Assembly: GCA_009646425.1 (NCBI GenBank)
Contig: WJBW01000002.1
Coordinates: 436,733 to 500,732 of the forward strand
DNA length: 64,000 nt
From: Burkholderiales bacterium LSUCC0115
GTDB taxonomy: Bacteria; Pseudomonadota; Gammaproteobacteria; Burkholderiales; Burkholderiaceae_A
Direction: 5' to 3'
Shown: piece by piece, positions 45,249-55,429 of the stretch
Layout of the letters: the number at the start of each line of letters is the position of its first letter
Position numbering within the stretch: the first letter of the stretch is position 1
Made by a program: the position numbers and the translations under genes
The notes under the pieces: generated by a model
Told to the model about the DNA's origin: nothing
What the model saw: the letters and a program-made list of their open reading frames with translations, nothing else
Database searches by the model: none

Positions 45249-46582
45249 TCGACGGTCCCAGAGGTCCGAGCAGACCCAGCCGAGCCTGGCCACTGGACTC
45301 GGCGCAGCAAGACCAGCCCCGCCACAAAAAACAGGCCCGTCAATCCGATGGCCAGTCGATGGTCGTTGTCGGTCAACCAGGTCACGAGCCCATAGGCCAA
45401 AGGCCCCAAGACCGACGCGCCATTCACCGCCACGCCCCAGTAGCCAAAGGCCTCAGCCTGCCGGTGGGCAGGGGCCAAGTCGGCCACTGCCGCACGGGCC
45501 CCGCTCTGTGATGCCCCCATGGCCAAGCCAGCCAAGTTGGCCGCCAGCCAGAACCAGCCCTCTGTCTGACCCAGGCCCGCGCAGGCCACCATGCCGATCC
45601 AAAGCCACAAGGCAAGCCCTAGGCTGCGGCCATGGCCAACACGGTCCTGCAGCCAACCAAACAAGGCTGCCCCGACGCTTGCCGTCAGGTTCACCACCAG
45701 AATCAGCAGCACCGTCTTGTCCATGCCAAAGCCCATGACCTGCTGGGCATAGATGGCGGCCAAGGCGATCACCGTGGCCACCCCGGCCTGGTAGGCCAAT
45801 ACGCACCACAAGAAGCGTCGCAAGGACTGAGCACTGCTGTCCATCGTGATGTCGTGCCAACCGCCCACCAATCGATGCCAGGCCAGCCGCCAAGGCTCCC
45901 CCGTCGGTGGGGATCGCTCCTTGAGCAGCACCAAAGCGGTGATCCCGACGCCCGCAAACAAGACAGCAGTGGCCGCCAGACTGCCCATGACTTTTTCTTG
46001 CTCGGTCAGTGGCAAGCCCAGCCACTGAGCCCCCTTCAAGAACCAGGTCAGCGACAAGACCAGGCTTAGCAAGCCGCCCAGGTAGCCCCAGGCCCAGCCG
46101 TAGCCCGACAAACGCCCAGTCTGGTCACGACTGGCCAACTCTCTTAAGAAGCCAGCCGAAACGTCCTGGTGTGTCGCATAGGCCACGTTGGAGATGAGCA
46201 AAAGACCGGCTGCCAGCCAGAGGTCCCCCGGCCCAACCAGCCCAAGCGCGAGCGTGGAGAGCGAACAACCGATGGTCGCGATGAACAAGATGCTTTTTTT
46301 ACAAGCCCTGGCATCTGCCAGAGCCCCGATCCAGGGCGCGGTAATCATCACCACGGCATAGCTGACCGCCAGGATGCTGGTCCAGACGAGTGTGGCCTGA
46401 GGCGAGCCCCCCATGACCACCGACACGAAATAGGCATTGAAGACTGCGGTGAGCACCACCGTGGTGTAACCCGAATTGGCAAAGTCGAGACTGGCCCAGG
46501 CCAGACGCTCCAACCGCGATGGCCGGGCTGGCAAGGCTTGGTGGGTTTGGCCCAAATCAGGCACACTTGAGCCTGTTTCCAC
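45245..46582 (-). CDS. MFS transporter, UMF1 (Atg22-like) family
   Basis: A 445-residue permease with about 12 hydrophobic segments. LERLAWASLDFANSGYTTVVLTAVFNAYF is the typical opening of the UMF1 family, and SGYGWAWGYLGGLLSLVL matches its fourth/fifth segment (partial motifs quoted). Yeast Atg22 exports amino acids from the vacuole; bacterial members have no firm substrate. The start is GTG at 46582 with a GGAGGG ribosome site. Confidence 0.88.
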   Translation of the reverse strand: METGSSVPDLGQTHQALPARPSRLERLAWASLDFANSGYTTVVLTAVFNAYFVSVVMGGSPQATLVWTSILAVSYAVVMITAPWIGALADARACKKSILFIATIGCSLSTLALGLVGPGDLWLAAGLLLISNVAYATHQDVSAGFLRELASRDQTGRLSGYGWAWGYLGGLLSLVLSLTWFLKGAQWLGLPLTEQEKVMGSLAATAVLFAGVGITALVLLKERSPPTGEPWRLAWHRLVGGWHDITMDSSAQSLRRFLWCVLAYQAGVATVIALAAIYAQQVMGFGMDKTVLLILVVNLTASVGAALFGWLQDRVGHGRSLGLALWLWIGMVACAGLGQTEGWFWLAANLAGLAMGASQSGARAAVADLAPAHRQAEAFGYWGVAVNGASVLGPLAYGLVTWLTDNDHRLAIGLTGLFFVAGLVLLRRVQWPGSAGSARTSGTVD

Positions 46583-46624
46583 TGAGATGCCCTCCAGTTA
46601 TAAACCTGAGACGGTGACTCCACT

Positions 46625-47944
46625 ATGACAACAAAACTCTACATTCGCACCTTCGGGTGCCAGATGAACGAATACGACTCGGCCAAGATGGCCGATGTGC
46701 TGCGACAGGTCGATGGCGCCGAGCCAACCGACCGCCCCGAAGAAGCCGACGTCATTTTGTTCAACACCTGCTCCATTCGCGAAAAGGCGCAGGAAAAAGT
46801 CTTCTCAGACCTGGGTCGTGCCAAGGAGCTCAAAAAGACCAAGCCCAACCTGATCATCGGCGTGGGTGGCTGCGTGGCGAGCCAAGAGGGCGAAGCCATT
46901 GTGAAACGCGCACCCTACGTGGACGTCGTCTTTGGTCCGCAGACCCTGCACCGACTGCCAGAACTCATCAAGGCTCGCCAACAAACAGGCCGCTCTCAGG
47001 TGGACATCAGCTTTCCCGAAATCGAGAAATTTGATCACCTGCCCCCGGCGCGTGTGGAGGGCCCCACAGCGTTTGTCTCGATCATGGAAGGCTGCAGCAA
47101 ATACTGCAGCTTCTGCGTGGTGCCCTACACCCGCGGCACCGAGATCTCGCGTCCAGTGGTCGATGTCTTGGCCGAAATCACCGATCTGGCAGACCGAGGG
47201 ATCAAAGAAGTCACCCTGCTGGGCCAAAACGTCAATGCCTTCATCGATGCCGAGGCCGGTGTGGACTTCTCAGAACTGCTGAGCCTGGTCTCCGAGATTG
47301 AGGGCATCGAGCGGATTCGATTCACGACCTCGCATCCCAAAGAATTCAACCAGCGGCTGATCGACGCCTTTGCCAACCTGCCCAAGCTGGCCAACTACGT
47401 TCACCTGCCAGTTCAGAGTGGCAGTGACCGAATCTTGGCTGCCATGAAGCGTGGCTACACCGCGTTGGAATACAAGAGCATTGTGCGCAAGCTTCGGGCC
47501 GTGCGGCCGGACATCTCCCTGTCCACTGACTTCATCGTGGGCTTTCCCGGCGAGACCCAGGCCGACTTCGAGGCCAGTCTCAAGCTGATCGAAGACTGCC
47601 AGTTCGACTGCGCCTACTCCTTTGTCTACAGCGCCAGGCCGGGCACGCCTGCTGCTGACCTACCGGACGACACACCGGCTGAGTTGAAGCTCAAACGACT
47701 GCAGACCCTGCAGGCCGTGATTGAAGCCAAAGGCGATGTCTATGCGGCCAGCATGCTCGGTCAGGTCGAGCCAGTTCTCATCGAAGGTCCTGCTCGCAAA
47801 GATCCCACAGAGCTGATGGGCCGGACCAGCAACAACCGTGTGGTGAACTTCGCAGGACCGGCCAGCCTGATCGGACAGATTCACGCCGTCCGCATCACCC
47901 AGACCAATCCCCATACCCTTCGTGGTGAGTTGGTGAACCCATAA
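46625..47944 (+). CDS. miaB: tRNA-2-methylthio-N6-dimethylallyladenosine synthase MiaB
   Basis: A radical-SAM methylthiotransferase that adds the 2-methylthio group to i6A37 in tRNAs. The N-terminal UPF0004 domain has [11 protein letters not shown] and two further cysteines (FNTCSIR, GGCVASQ). The radical-SAM cluster is C-S-K-Y-C-S-F-C in [19 protein letters not shown]-terminal TRAM domain closes the 439-residue chain. It begins the plus-strand run with ybeZ, ybeY, corC and lnt, a gene order conserved in many proteobacteria. The stop overlaps the ybeZ start by one base. Confidence 0.97.
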   Translation: MTTKLYIRTFGCQMNEYDSAKMADVLRQVDGAEPTDRPEEADVILFNTCSIREKAQEKVFSDLGRAKELKKTKPNLIIGVGGCVASQEGEAIVKRAPYVDVVFGPQTLHRLPELIKARQQTGRSQVDISFPEIEKFDHLPPARVEGPTAFVSIMEGCSKYCSFCVVPYTRGTEISRPVVDVLAEITDLADRGIKEVTLLGQNVNAFIDAEAGVDFSELLSLVSEIEGIERIRFTTSHPKEFNQRLIDAFANLPKLANYVHLPVQSGSDRILAAMKRGYTALEYKSIVRKLRAVRPDISLSTDFIVGFPGETQADFEASLKLIEDCQFDCAYSFVYSARPGTPAADLPDDTPAELKLKRLQTLQAVIEAKGDVYAASMLGQVEPVLIEGPARKDPTELMGRTSNNRVVNFAGPASLIGQIHAVRITQTNPHTLRGELVNP

Positions 47945-48897
47945 TGGCTCGACAAAAAATCCAATCCACCAAAAAGCGCATGACCCTGCTCGATGGTGAC
48001 AACAATGGCCTGGCCAACCTCTGCGGTCCCATGGAGCAAAACCTGCGCGCCGTCGAGACGGGGCTGGATGTCGCCATTCGCAGACGCGGCAGTCTGTTTG
48101 AGGTCTCGGGTCAGCCAGATCCCGTGGACCTGGCCACACAGCTGCTCACCAATCTGGCCAAGAAAGCCAAAGACCCCGTGAGCCTGGACGATGTTCAACT
48201 GGCGGTGGTCGAGCGTGAGCCGGAGCCGCAAGTCGCTCCCATTGATCTGCAGACCCGCCGCAAAGACCTGCGAGGCCGCACGCCGACGCAGCGCGACTAT
48301 CTAAAGGTCATCTCCGAAAACGACATTTCTTTTGGCATCGGCCCCGCCGGTACCGGCAAGACCTACCTGGCAGTCGCCTGCGCCGTGGATGCACTGGAGC
48401 GTGACCTGGTCTCTCGGATCGTGCTCACGCGACCCGCCGTGGAGGCTGGTGAACGGCTCGGCTTTCTGCCAGGCGACCTGACACAAAAGGTCGACCCCTA
48501 TCTTCGCCCCCTCTATGACGCCCTCTATGACCTCATGGGCGCAGATCGCGCAGCAAAACTCTTTGAGCGGCAGGTCATAGAGGTTGCGCCACTGGCCTAC
48601 ATGCGTGGCCGAACACTCAACCACGCCTTTGTCATCCTAGACGAAGCCCAGAACACCACAGTCGAGCAGATGAAGATGTTCCTCACCCGCATCGGTTTTG
48701 GCAGCAAGGCCGTGGTCACTGGAGACCCCTCACAGGTCGACCTGCCCAAGCACCAGACCAGCGGCCTGCTGCATGCCGTCTCGGTGCTGTCAGACGTCCG
48801 GGGCATTGGCTTTACCCAGTTCAGCAGTGCCGATGTAGTCCGCCACCCTCTGGTGGCCCGAATCGTCGATGCCTATGAGCGCGCCCAGAACCAGTAA
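47944..48897 (+). CDS. ybeZ: PhoH family ATPase YbeZ
   Basis: A 317-residue PhoH-like ATPase. The Walker A sequence GPAGTGKTYLAVACAV lies at about residue 135, and the Walker B FVILDEAQNTT follows at about residue 230. YbeZ proteins interact with YbeY and the ribosome and are proposed to act as RNA helicases in rRNA maturation. The start overlaps the miaB stop (TAATG) and the 3' end overlaps the ybeY gene by 29 bp. Confidence 0.95.
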   Translation: MARQKIQSTKKRMTLLDGDNNGLANLCGPMEQNLRAVETGLDVAIRRRGSLFEVSGQPDPVDLATQLLTNLAKKAKDPVSLDDVQLAVVEREPEPQVAPIDLQTRRKDLRGRTPTQRDYLKVISENDISFGIGPAGTGKTYLAVACAVDALERDLVSRIVLTRPAVEAGERLGFLPGDLTQKVDPYLRPLYDALYDLMGADRAAKLFERQVIEVAPLAYMRGRTLNHAFVILDEAQNTTVEQMKMFLTRIGFGSKAVVTGDPSQVDLPKHQTSGLLHAVSVLSDVRGIGFTQFSSADVVRHPLVARIVDAYERAQNQ

Positions 48898-49411
48898 GCC
48901 CAAGTCGACCGCAAGGCCTGGGGCCAAACCCCAGACCATTGCACTGGGTCTGAGTCTTCAGGTGGGCACGGGCCTGACAGCCAGCTGCCCAGATGGCCAG
49001 TGGCCCATCAGCCGCGCACGCCTACGCCGACTGGTGACGGCCAGCCTGGATGCCCGCACCACGTCTGCGCAGATCACCCTGCGACTGGTGGGCCAGGCCG
49101 AAGGTCGACAACTGAATCGCGACTTTCGTGACAAGGATTACGCCACCAATGTGCTGACCTTTGACTACAGCGGACCGCCTGAATTGGCGGCCGACATCGT
49201 CATCTGCCTGCCCGTCATTCAAAAAGAGGCCAAGGCCCAGAAAAAGACCGTTGATGCCCACCTGGTGCACATGGTGGTCCATGGTCTGCTGCATGCCTGC
49301 GGCCTGGATCACGAGTCTGATGAAGAGGCCGAAGCGATGGAGGCCCTGGAGGTCCGAATACTGTCGCGGTTTCGCATCGCCAACCCGTATGGCACACTAG
49401 GGGCTTCATAA
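48869..49411 (+). CDS. ybeY: Endoribonuclease YbeY (rRNA maturation factor)
   Basis: A single-strand RNA endonuclease needed for 16S rRNA 3'-end maturation and ribosome quality control. The zinc motif is H-x3-H-x5-H in HMVVHGLLHACGLDH; the DYATNVLTFDY strand is also conserved. At 180 residues it is longer than E. coli YbeY (155), the extra residues being a basic, Pro-rich N-terminus. Starts at ATG 48869 or 48875 lie inside the ybeZ gene and no ribosome site is clear, so the true N-terminus may be shorter. Confidence 0.94.
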   Translation: MPMSAPRTSKPKSTARPGAKPQTIALGLSLQVGTGLTASCPDGQWPISRARLRRLVTASLDARTTSAQITLRLVGQAEGRQLNRDFRDKDYATNVLTFDYSGPPELAADIVICLPVIQKEAKAQKKTVDAHLVHMVVHGLLHACGLDHESDEEAEAMEALEVRILSRFRIANPYGTLGAS

Positions 49412-49427
49412 CTTCCCATGCTCCCGC

Positions 49428-50321
49428 ATGACTGACCCAGACCCTAGGCCCTCGCGCCTGAGTCAACACCTCAAAAGACTATTGGGCCGTCTCACCGGCC
49501 GCGCCGACGAAAAAGAAGAGCTGCTCGAGCAGCTCCGCGAAGCCCAAGCCCAGGAAGTCATCGATGCCGATGCCGTCTCCATGATGGAGGGCGTGCTGCA
49601 GGTGGCCGATCTGCAGGTCCGCGACCTGATGGTGCCGCGGGCCCAGATGGACCTGGTCAACATCAACGACTCGCTAGAGGACATCGTCAGCTTTGTCATC
49701 GACAAGGCCCATAGCCGCTTTCCGGTGATGGATGGCAAGCGCGACAACATCATTGGGGTGCTGCTGGCCAAAGACCTGCTGCGGGTGCTCTCCGAAGAGT
49801 CTCGTGACATTCGCGGTCTGCTGCGTCCAGCCGTGTTTGTTCCCGAGAGCAAGCGGCTCAACGTGCTGCTGCGTGACTTTCGACTCAACCGCAACCACAT
49901 TGCCATGGTCGTCGACGAGTACGGCGGCGTCGCCGGTCTGATCACCATCGAAGATGTGCTCGAGCAGATCGTCGGTGACATTGAAGACGAGCATGACTTC
50001 GATGAAGACGAGGACAACATCGTGGCCCTGGCTCACGAGCCGGGTCGCTTCCGAGTCAAGGCCATTACCACCCTAGAGCAGTTCAACGAGACGTTCTCAG
50101 CCAGCCTGAGCGACGAGCAAGTCGACACCATCGGGGGCTATGTCACCGACCACCTGGGTCGCGTCCCGCACAAGGGTGAGACGGTCAACCTGGATGGCTT
50201 CGAATTCGAGATTCAGCGAGCCGATGCTCGTACGGTTCAGATGCTCTTGGTCAAACGTCTAGAAGAGACCACCGAAGCCGACCCCGGCAAGCCATCGGAA
50301 GATGCCGGCCTGGCTGCATAG
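49428..50321 (+). CDS. corC: CorC/HlyC family CBS-domain protein (YbeX)
   Basis: A 297-residue cytosolic protein with two CBS domains (about residues 75-195) and a C-terminal CorC_HlyC domain (about residues 210-290, with VDTIGGYVTDHLGRVPHKGE). YbeX/CorC is linked to magnesium and cobalt efflux, and more recently to ribosome homeostasis. There is no membrane domain, as is usual for this short form. Its C-terminal Ala-Asp tail is encoded within the first 20 bp of lnt. Confidence 0.94.
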   Translation: MTDPDPRPSRLSQHLKRLLGRLTGRADEKEELLEQLREAQAQEVIDADAVSMMEGVLQVADLQVRDLMVPRAQMDLVNINDSLEDIVSFVIDKAHSRFPVMDGKRDNIIGVLLAKDLLRVLSEESRDIRGLLRPAVFVPESKRLNVLLRDFRLNRNHIAMVVDEYGGVAGLITIEDVLEQIVGDIEDEHDFDEDEDNIVALAHEPGRFRVKAITTLEQFNETFSASLSDEQVDTIGGYVTDHLGRVPHKGETVNLDGFEFEIQRADARTVQMLLVKRLEETTEADPGKPSEDAGLAA

Positions 50322-51753
50322 CCTGCTGGTTCTGTTTTTTCTTGCCCTGCTGATTCACCTCTGGCAGCGCAAGGAGCGGCCGGCTCACTGGCTGGCCGCT
50401 GGGCTGCTCTGGTTGGCCAGCGCCTATAGCGTCCACTGGATCTACATCAGTCTGCACAACTATGGCCAGATGGCCGCACCGATTGCGGCGGTGGCCACGG
50501 GTCTGCTGGGCACCTACCTCGCGCTCTATGGCTGGTTGGCCGCCTGGGCCATGCGTCGCTGGCTGACCAGGCCAGCGCCATCCCAATCTGCCATGCTAGC
50601 CCAACCCTTCGCCATTGCGGGTCTGATCACCCTGCTGGAGTGGCTGCGAGGCACGGTCTTCACAGGCTTCCCATGGGCCAACTGGGGCTATCAACAGGTC
50701 GACAGCTGGCTGGCTGGCTTCGCGCCGGTGGTTGGTGTCTATGGGGTGGTGTTTGTCACGGCACTCTGTGCCGCCTGGCTGGCCAGCTTGCGGCCCAAGG
50801 CCCTACTGGCAGTCGTGGTGGTCCACCTGGTCGGCGGCGGCCTGGCCAGTCAGACCTGGACCCGACCACATGGTCAGCCCATCAACGCCGCCCTGTTGCA
50901 GCCAGCGGTACCTCAGCAGATGAAGTTTGACCAGGCGGCCGTGCTGGCCAACGAGAAAACCCATCTGACCCTCGCCGCCGTGGCCGCCAGTCCCTCGGCA
51001 AAGGTTGATTTGATCGTGTTGCCCGAGACCGCCTTCATTCGGCCCTGGCAAGACTTGTCAGCCCAGACCCGGGCCAGTCTCCTGGCAGTGGCTCAGCGCA
51101 GCGGTGCAACCGTCATGACCGGCATCCCCTCTCGCGACGGCCAGCAGTGGTTTAACAGCGTGGTGGCGATCAACCAGGCCGGACCGATTGGCCGCTACGA
51201 CAAGCATCATCTGGTGCCGTTCGGTGAGTTCATTCCCTGGGGCTTTCGCTGGTTCGTAGACCTCATGCAGATGCCGCTGGGCGACTTCACCTCAGGACCT
51301 CAGGTGCAGAGGCCCCTGCCCATCGCAGACCAACTCATCGGCATCAACATCTGTTTTGAGGACCTGTTTGGCGAGGAGATCATTCGGGCCCTGTCGCCCA
51401 AGCAGGTGGCGGCGGCCCAGCCCACCATCTTGCTCAACGTCAGCAACCTGGCCTGGTTCGGCGACACCATCGCCCTTGCCCAACACCTGGACATTGCCCG
51501 CATGCGATCGCTTGAGACGGGGAGACCCAGCATTCGGGCGACCAACACGGGCATGACCGCTCACATTGATCACAAGGGTCGGGTCCTGGCCGCCAGCCCT
51601 GCCATGCAGCAGGACATCCTGCTGGCCCGGGTTCAGGGCATGATCGGCAGCACACCCTTCGCCACCTGGGCCAACTTACCGGCTCTGCTGCTGGCACTCA
51701 TCAGTCTCGGGCTGGGTGCCTGGGCCTTGAACCGACGGCCCAATCAGGTCTGA
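50302..51753 (+). CDS. lnt: Apolipoprotein N-acyltransferase Lnt, short N-terminus
   Basis: Adds the third acyl chain to lipoproteins in the inner membrane. The nitrilase-like catalytic triad is visible: Glu in IVLPETAFIRPW, Lys in YDKHHLVPFGEFIPW and Cys in INICFEDLFGEE. Membrane segments flank this domain. The N-terminus is 483 residues long in total and begins where the second membrane helix of E. coli Lnt would be; the first helix and its FSPYDVWP-type loop are missing. A stop codon at 50260 blocks extension upstream. The start lies 20 bp inside corC. Confidence 0.92.
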   Translation: MPAWLHSLLVLFFLALLIHLWQRKERPAHWLAAGLLWLASAYSVHWIYISLHNYGQMAAPIAAVATGLLGTYLALYGWLAAWAMRRWLTRPAPSQSAMLAQPFAIAGLITLLEWLRGTVFTGFPWANWGYQQVDSWLAGFAPVVGVYGVVFVTALCAAWLASLRPKALLAVVVVHLVGGGLASQTWTRPHGQPINAALLQPAVPQQMKFDQAAVLANEKTHLTLAAVAASPSAKVDLIVLPETAFIRPWQDLSAQTRASLLAVAQRSGATVMTGIPSRDGQQWFNSVVAINQAGPIGRYDKHHLVPFGEFIPWGFRWFVDLMQMPLGDFTSGPQVQRPLPIADQLIGINICFEDLFGEEIIRALSPKQVAAAQPTILLNVSNLAWFGDTIALAQHLDIARMRSLETGRPSIRATNTGMTAHIDHKGRVLAASPAMQQDILLARVQGMIGSTPFATWANLPALLLALISLGLGAWALNRRPNQV

Positions 51754-51774
51754 CATCCCAGCTAAAATGCGGGG

Positions 51775-52689
51775 ATGAAGACCTTTCAAGACGTCATCCT
51801 GACCCTGCAGACCTACTGGGCCCAGCAGGGCTGCGCCATGCTGCAGCCCATCGACCTAGAGGTCGGTGCCGGCACCAGTCACACCGCCACCTTTCTGCGG
51901 GCCCTCGGCCCAGAGCCCTGGCGGGCCGCCTATGTACAGCCTTCGCGCAGACCCAAGGATGGTCGCTACGGTGAGAACCCAAACCGACTGCAGCACTACT
52001 ACCAGTATCAGGTCGTGCTCAAACCCGCCCCCGAAAACATTCTGGAGCTCTATCTAGGCTCTCTGCAGGCCTTGGGCATTGACACCCAGACCCATGACAT
52101 CCGCTTCGTCGAAGATGACTGGGAGAACCCCACGCTGGGTGCTTGGGGGCTGGGCTGGGAGGTCTGGTTGAACGGCATGGAGGTGACCCAGTTCACCTAC
52201 TTCCAGCAGGTGGGTGGCATCGACTGCAGCCCCATCACGGGCGAGATCACCTACGGCCTGGAGCGACTGGCCATGTACCTGCAGGGCGTGGAGAACGTCT
52301 ACGACCTGACCTGGACCGAGTGGCAAGAAAAAGGCCTCACCAAGCGCATCAGCTATGGCGATGTCTACCATCAGAACGAGGTGGAGCAGTCCACCTACAA
52401 CTTCGAGGCCAGCAACGTTGATGTGCTGCTCAAGCGATTTGGTGAGCACGAGCACGACGCCCAAGCGCTGCTCGAAAAGACACTGCCCCTGCCAGCCTAC
52501 GAACAGATCCTCAAGGCCGCTCACACCTTCAACCTGCTCGATGCGCGCGGGGCTATTTCGGTGACCGAGCGGGCCCAGTACATCGCCCGCATTCGCAACC
52601 TGTCCCGTCAGGTGGCGCAGGCCTATTACGACTCCCGTGAACGCCTGGGCTTTCCCATGTGCGACACCCCCAGACAACAGGCGGCCTAA
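51775..52689 (+). CDS. glyQ: Glycyl-tRNA synthetase alpha subunit
   Basis: The 304-residue catalytic subunit of the tetrameric bacterial GlyRS. It opens [18 protein letters not shown] and has [38 protein letters not shown] and [10 protein letters not shown], which are near invariant in the family. The class II motif [23 protein letters not shown] is split here by length limit as [11 protein letters not shown] and [10 protein letters not shown]. No riboswitch or T-box-like structure is seen in the 21-bp gap after lnt. Confidence 0.98.
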   Translation: MKTFQDVILTLQTYWAQQGCAMLQPIDLEVGAGTSHTATFLRALGPEPWRAAYVQPSRRPKDGRYGENPNRLQHYYQYQVVLKPAPENILELYLGSLQALGIDTQTHDIRFVEDDWENPTLGAWGLGWEVWLNGMEVTQFTYFQQVGGIDCSPITGEITYGLERLAMYLQGVENVYDLTWTEWQEKGLTKRISYGDVYHQNEVEQSTYNFEASNVDVLLKRFGEHEHDAQALLEKTLPLPAYEQILKAAHTFNLLDARGAISVTERAQYIARIRNLSRQVAQAYYDSRERLGFPMCDTPRQQAA

Positions 52690-52697
52690 GTCTCTCC

Positions 52698-54818
52698 ATG
52701 TCCTCACACCTGAACACCCTGCTCATCGAACTCTTCACCGAAGAGCTCCCCCCCAAAGCCCTCAAGACCCTGGGCGAGTCCTTTGCCCAGTCGGTTACCC
52801 AGAGCCTCTCAAAGGCTGGTTTGATCACTGCGGCTGATGCCGCTGCTGCGCAGGCCTATGCCAGCCCCCGTCGGCTGGCCGTCAGCCTGCCCAACGTGGC
52901 GGCTCGCGGTCAGGACCAGCAGAAAAAAGAAAAACTGCTGCCAGTGTCCGTTGGCCTGGATGCCAACGGACAGCCTCTGCCTCCGCTGGTCAAAAAACTG
53001 CAGGGCCTGGGCCTGGAGGCCCAGCAAGCGCTCGGTCAACTCACCCGCGAGAACGATGGCAAGCAGGATGTGCTCTTTATTGAGCTCAGCGTCAAAGGGG
53101 CTGAGCTTCAACAGGCGGCCCAAGAGGCGCTGGAGACCGCGGTCGCCAAGCTGCCCATTCCCAAGGTCATGCGCTACAGCCATGTCGATGCGCAAGGCCA
53201 GGCGCAAGAGGTCAAATTTGTGCGGCCAGCCCATCGACTGGTGGCGCTCTATGGCGACCAGGTGCTGCCGCTCCAGGTGCTGGGCCTGAGCGCCGATCGC
53301 TTCACACTGGGGCATCGCTTTCACACGCAGGGGCCGATCCAGATCGACCATGCCAACGATTACGCCAAGACCATGCGCGACAAAGGCTTTGTATTGGCCA
53401 GCTTTGCTGACCGCCAGACCACCATTCGCCAAGGTTTGGAGCAGGCTGCTGGTGCAGACCAGGTCGTCATGCCGCAGGCCTTGTTGGACGAAGTCACCAG
53501 CCTGGTGGAGTGGCCCGTTGTCTTGCAGGGCAGCTTTGACGAGGCCTTCCTGGCCGTGCCGCAGGAGTGCCTGATTCTGACCATGCAACAAAACCAGAAG
53601 TACTTTGCCCTCACCGACGCCCAAGGCCGGCTGCGCAATCGTTTTCTGGTGGTGGCCAACCTGGCCTCCAAAGACCCCAGCATGGTGGTCTCTGGCAACG
53701 AGCGGGTGCTGCGGGCCCGTCTGTCAGACGCGAAGTTCTTCTTCGACCAAGACCGCAAAAAGCCGCTCATCGATCGACTCTCGGCTCTTGAACCCGTGAT
53801 TTATCACAACAAGATCGGCTCTCAGCGGCAGCGCATCGCGCGCCTGGAGCAGTTGGCCAAGACCTGGGCCTCAGCAGTGGGCTGTGAGCCCGCCTTGGCT
53901 GCTCGAGCAGCCCTGCTGGCCAAGGCCGATCTGGTCACCGACATGGTCGGTGAGTTTCCGGAACTACAAGGGGTCATCGGTCAGTACTACGCCCAGCATG
54001 ACCAAGAATCGCCCGAGGTCGCGCAGGCCGTTGCCGACCATTACCGCCCCCGCTTTGCGGGTGATGACCTGCCGGCCCATTCGGTTGGGGTGGCGGTCGC
54101 CTTGGCCGACAAGCTCGAGACCATTGTGGGCATCTGGGGGATTGGCCTGGTGCCCACCGGCGACAAGGACCCTTTTGCGCTGCGCCGTGCAGCCCTTGGT
54201 GTCGTCCGCATCATCATCGAGAAAAACCTAGACCTGCCACTCGATCAACTGCTGGCAGACACACAGGCCCAATTTGCCCAAGTGGCTGCAGTCGAAGACC
54301 ATCGGGCCGACATCTTGGCCTTCATCCAGGACCGTGCGCGGGCCTACCTGCGGGACCAGGGTTTTGAGACCGCAGCCATCGAGGCCGTCTTGGCTGAATG
54401 CCCCAGCCGCCTCAATCAGGTGCCCGCTCGCCTAAAGGCCCTGGCTCAGTTCATGGCCACCGCAGAGGCCCAGGCCCTGTGCGCGGCCAACAAGCGCATT
54501 GGCAACATCCTGAAGAAATCGACCGAGGCCATAGTCGAACAGGGCTTCGATCAGGCCCTGTTGTCAGAACCCGCCGAGCAGGCGCTAGCCCAGGCGCTCT
54601 CTCAGGTCGGCCCACAGGCGCTGACACTCAGCGCCAAGGGGGACTATGCCAACGCCATGACCGGACTCTCGGTGCTCAAGGAGCCAGTCGATCAGTTCTT
54701 CGATCAGGTCATGGTCAACGCAGACGATCCAGCCGTGCGGGCGAACCGGCTGGCGTTGCTCAGGACCCTGCACCAGGCCATGAATCAAGTGGCCGATCTG
54801 TCTCGGTTGGCAGCATGA
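52698..54818 (+). CDS. glyS: Glycyl-tRNA synthetase beta subunit
   Basis: The 706-residue tRNA-binding subunit. It starts with LLIELFTEELPPKAL and contains RLAVSLPNVA, LPIPKVMRY, the LVEWPVVLQGSFDEAFL region and the HD-like KADLVTDMVGEFPELQGVIG. The C-terminal part has GDKDPFALRRAALGVVRI. I placed the start at the ATG at 52698, 8 bp after glyQ. The stop overlaps the gmhB start (ATGA). Confidence 0.97.
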   Translation: MSSHLNTLLIELFTEELPPKALKTLGESFAQSVTQSLSKAGLITAADAAAAQAYASPRRLAVSLPNVAARGQDQQKKEKLLPVSVGLDANGQPLPPLVKKLQGLGLEAQQALGQLTRENDGKQDVLFIELSVKGAELQQAAQEALETAVAKLPIPKVMRYSHVDAQGQAQEVKFVRPAHRLVALYGDQVLPLQVLGLSADRFTLGHRFHTQGPIQIDHANDYAKTMRDKGFVLASFADRQTTIRQGLEQAAGADQVVMPQALLDEVTSLVEWPVVLQGSFDEAFLAVPQECLILTMQQNQKYFALTDAQGRLRNRFLVVANLASKDPSMVVSGNERVLRARLSDAKFFFDQDRKKPLIDRLSALEPVIYHNKIGSQRQRIARLEQLAKTWASAVGCEPALAARAALLAKADLVTDMVGEFPELQGVIGQYYAQHDQESPEVAQAVADHYRPRFAGDDLPAHSVGVAVALADKLETIVGIWGIGLVPTGDKDPFALRRAALGVVRIIIEKNLDLPLDQLLADTQAQFAQVAAVEDHRADILAFIQDRARAYLRDQGFETAAIEAVLAECPSRLNQVPARLKALAQFMATAEAQALCAANKRIGNILKKSTEAIVEQGFDQALLSEPAEQALAQALSQVGPQALTLSAKGDYANAMTGLSVLKEPVDQFFDQVMVNADDPAVRANRLALLRTLHQAMNQVADLSRLAA

Positions 54819-55411
54819 CCCTGTCAGAGCGACCCATTGTGGTGCTCGATCGCGATGGCGTGATCAATCACGACTCCGATCACTACATCAAGTCACTCGA
54901 CGAATTCATTCCGATTGCCGGCAGCCTAGAGGCCATGGGCCGGCTCAGCCACGAGGGCTGGCGAATCTTTGTCGCCACCAATCAATCCGGCCTGGCCCGC
55001 GGTCTGTTTGACCTGCAGACCCTGCATGCCATGCACAGCAAGCTTCAGGATCTGCTTGAGGAAATGGGCGGCACCATCGAGGCAGTCTTCTTCTGCCCGC
55101 ATGGCCCCGAAAACGGCTGCCTCTGTCGCAAACCGGCCCCCGGCCTGCTGCAGGACATTGCCCATCGAGTGGGCGGACAGCTCACCAACGTGCCGGTCAT
55201 CGGAGACTCACACCGTGACCTGGCCGCAGCCATCAGTGTCGGGGCCCGACCCATTCTGGTGAAGACCGGCAAGGGGGAGAAGACCCTGCAGGCCCATCAG
55301 TCCGGTGAAAAGCCGCTGCCCGCTCATCCCGCTGGGATTCCTGTCTTTGCAGACCTGTCCCATGCGGCCATGGGGCTGCTGGACAACGCCCCACCCCTGC
55401 TCACGGTCTAA
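54815..55411 (+). CDS. gmhB: D-glycero-beta-D-manno-heptose-1,7-bisphosphate 7-phosphatase
   Basis: A HAD-superfamily (IIIA) phosphatase in ADP-heptose synthesis for the LPS inner core. The nucleophile motif is VVLDRDGVINHDSDHYIKS, with two catalytic Asp. ATNQSGLARG is motif II and FFCPHGPENGCLCRKPAPGLL holds the zinc cysteines and motif III Lys. VIGDSHRDLAAA is motif IV. The usual length is about 190; here it is 198 residues with a small insertion near the C-terminus. It is placed between glyS and plsC. Confidence 0.94.
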   Translation: MTLSERPIVVLDRDGVINHDSDHYIKSLDEFIPIAGSLEAMGRLSHEGWRIFVATNQSGLARGLFDLQTLHAMHSKLQDLLEEMGGTIEAVFFCPHGPENGCLCRKPAPGLLQDIAHRVGGQLTNVPVIGDSHRDLAAAISVGARPILVKTGKGEKTLQAHQSGEKPLPAHPAGIPVFADLSHAAMGLLDNAPPLLTV

Positions 55412-55429
55412 CGGAACACCTCGCAGACC

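Noticed and set aside
51754..51774. Glycine riboswitch or other leader before glyQ
   Set aside because: Only 21 bp separate lnt and glyQ, with no room for such a structure.
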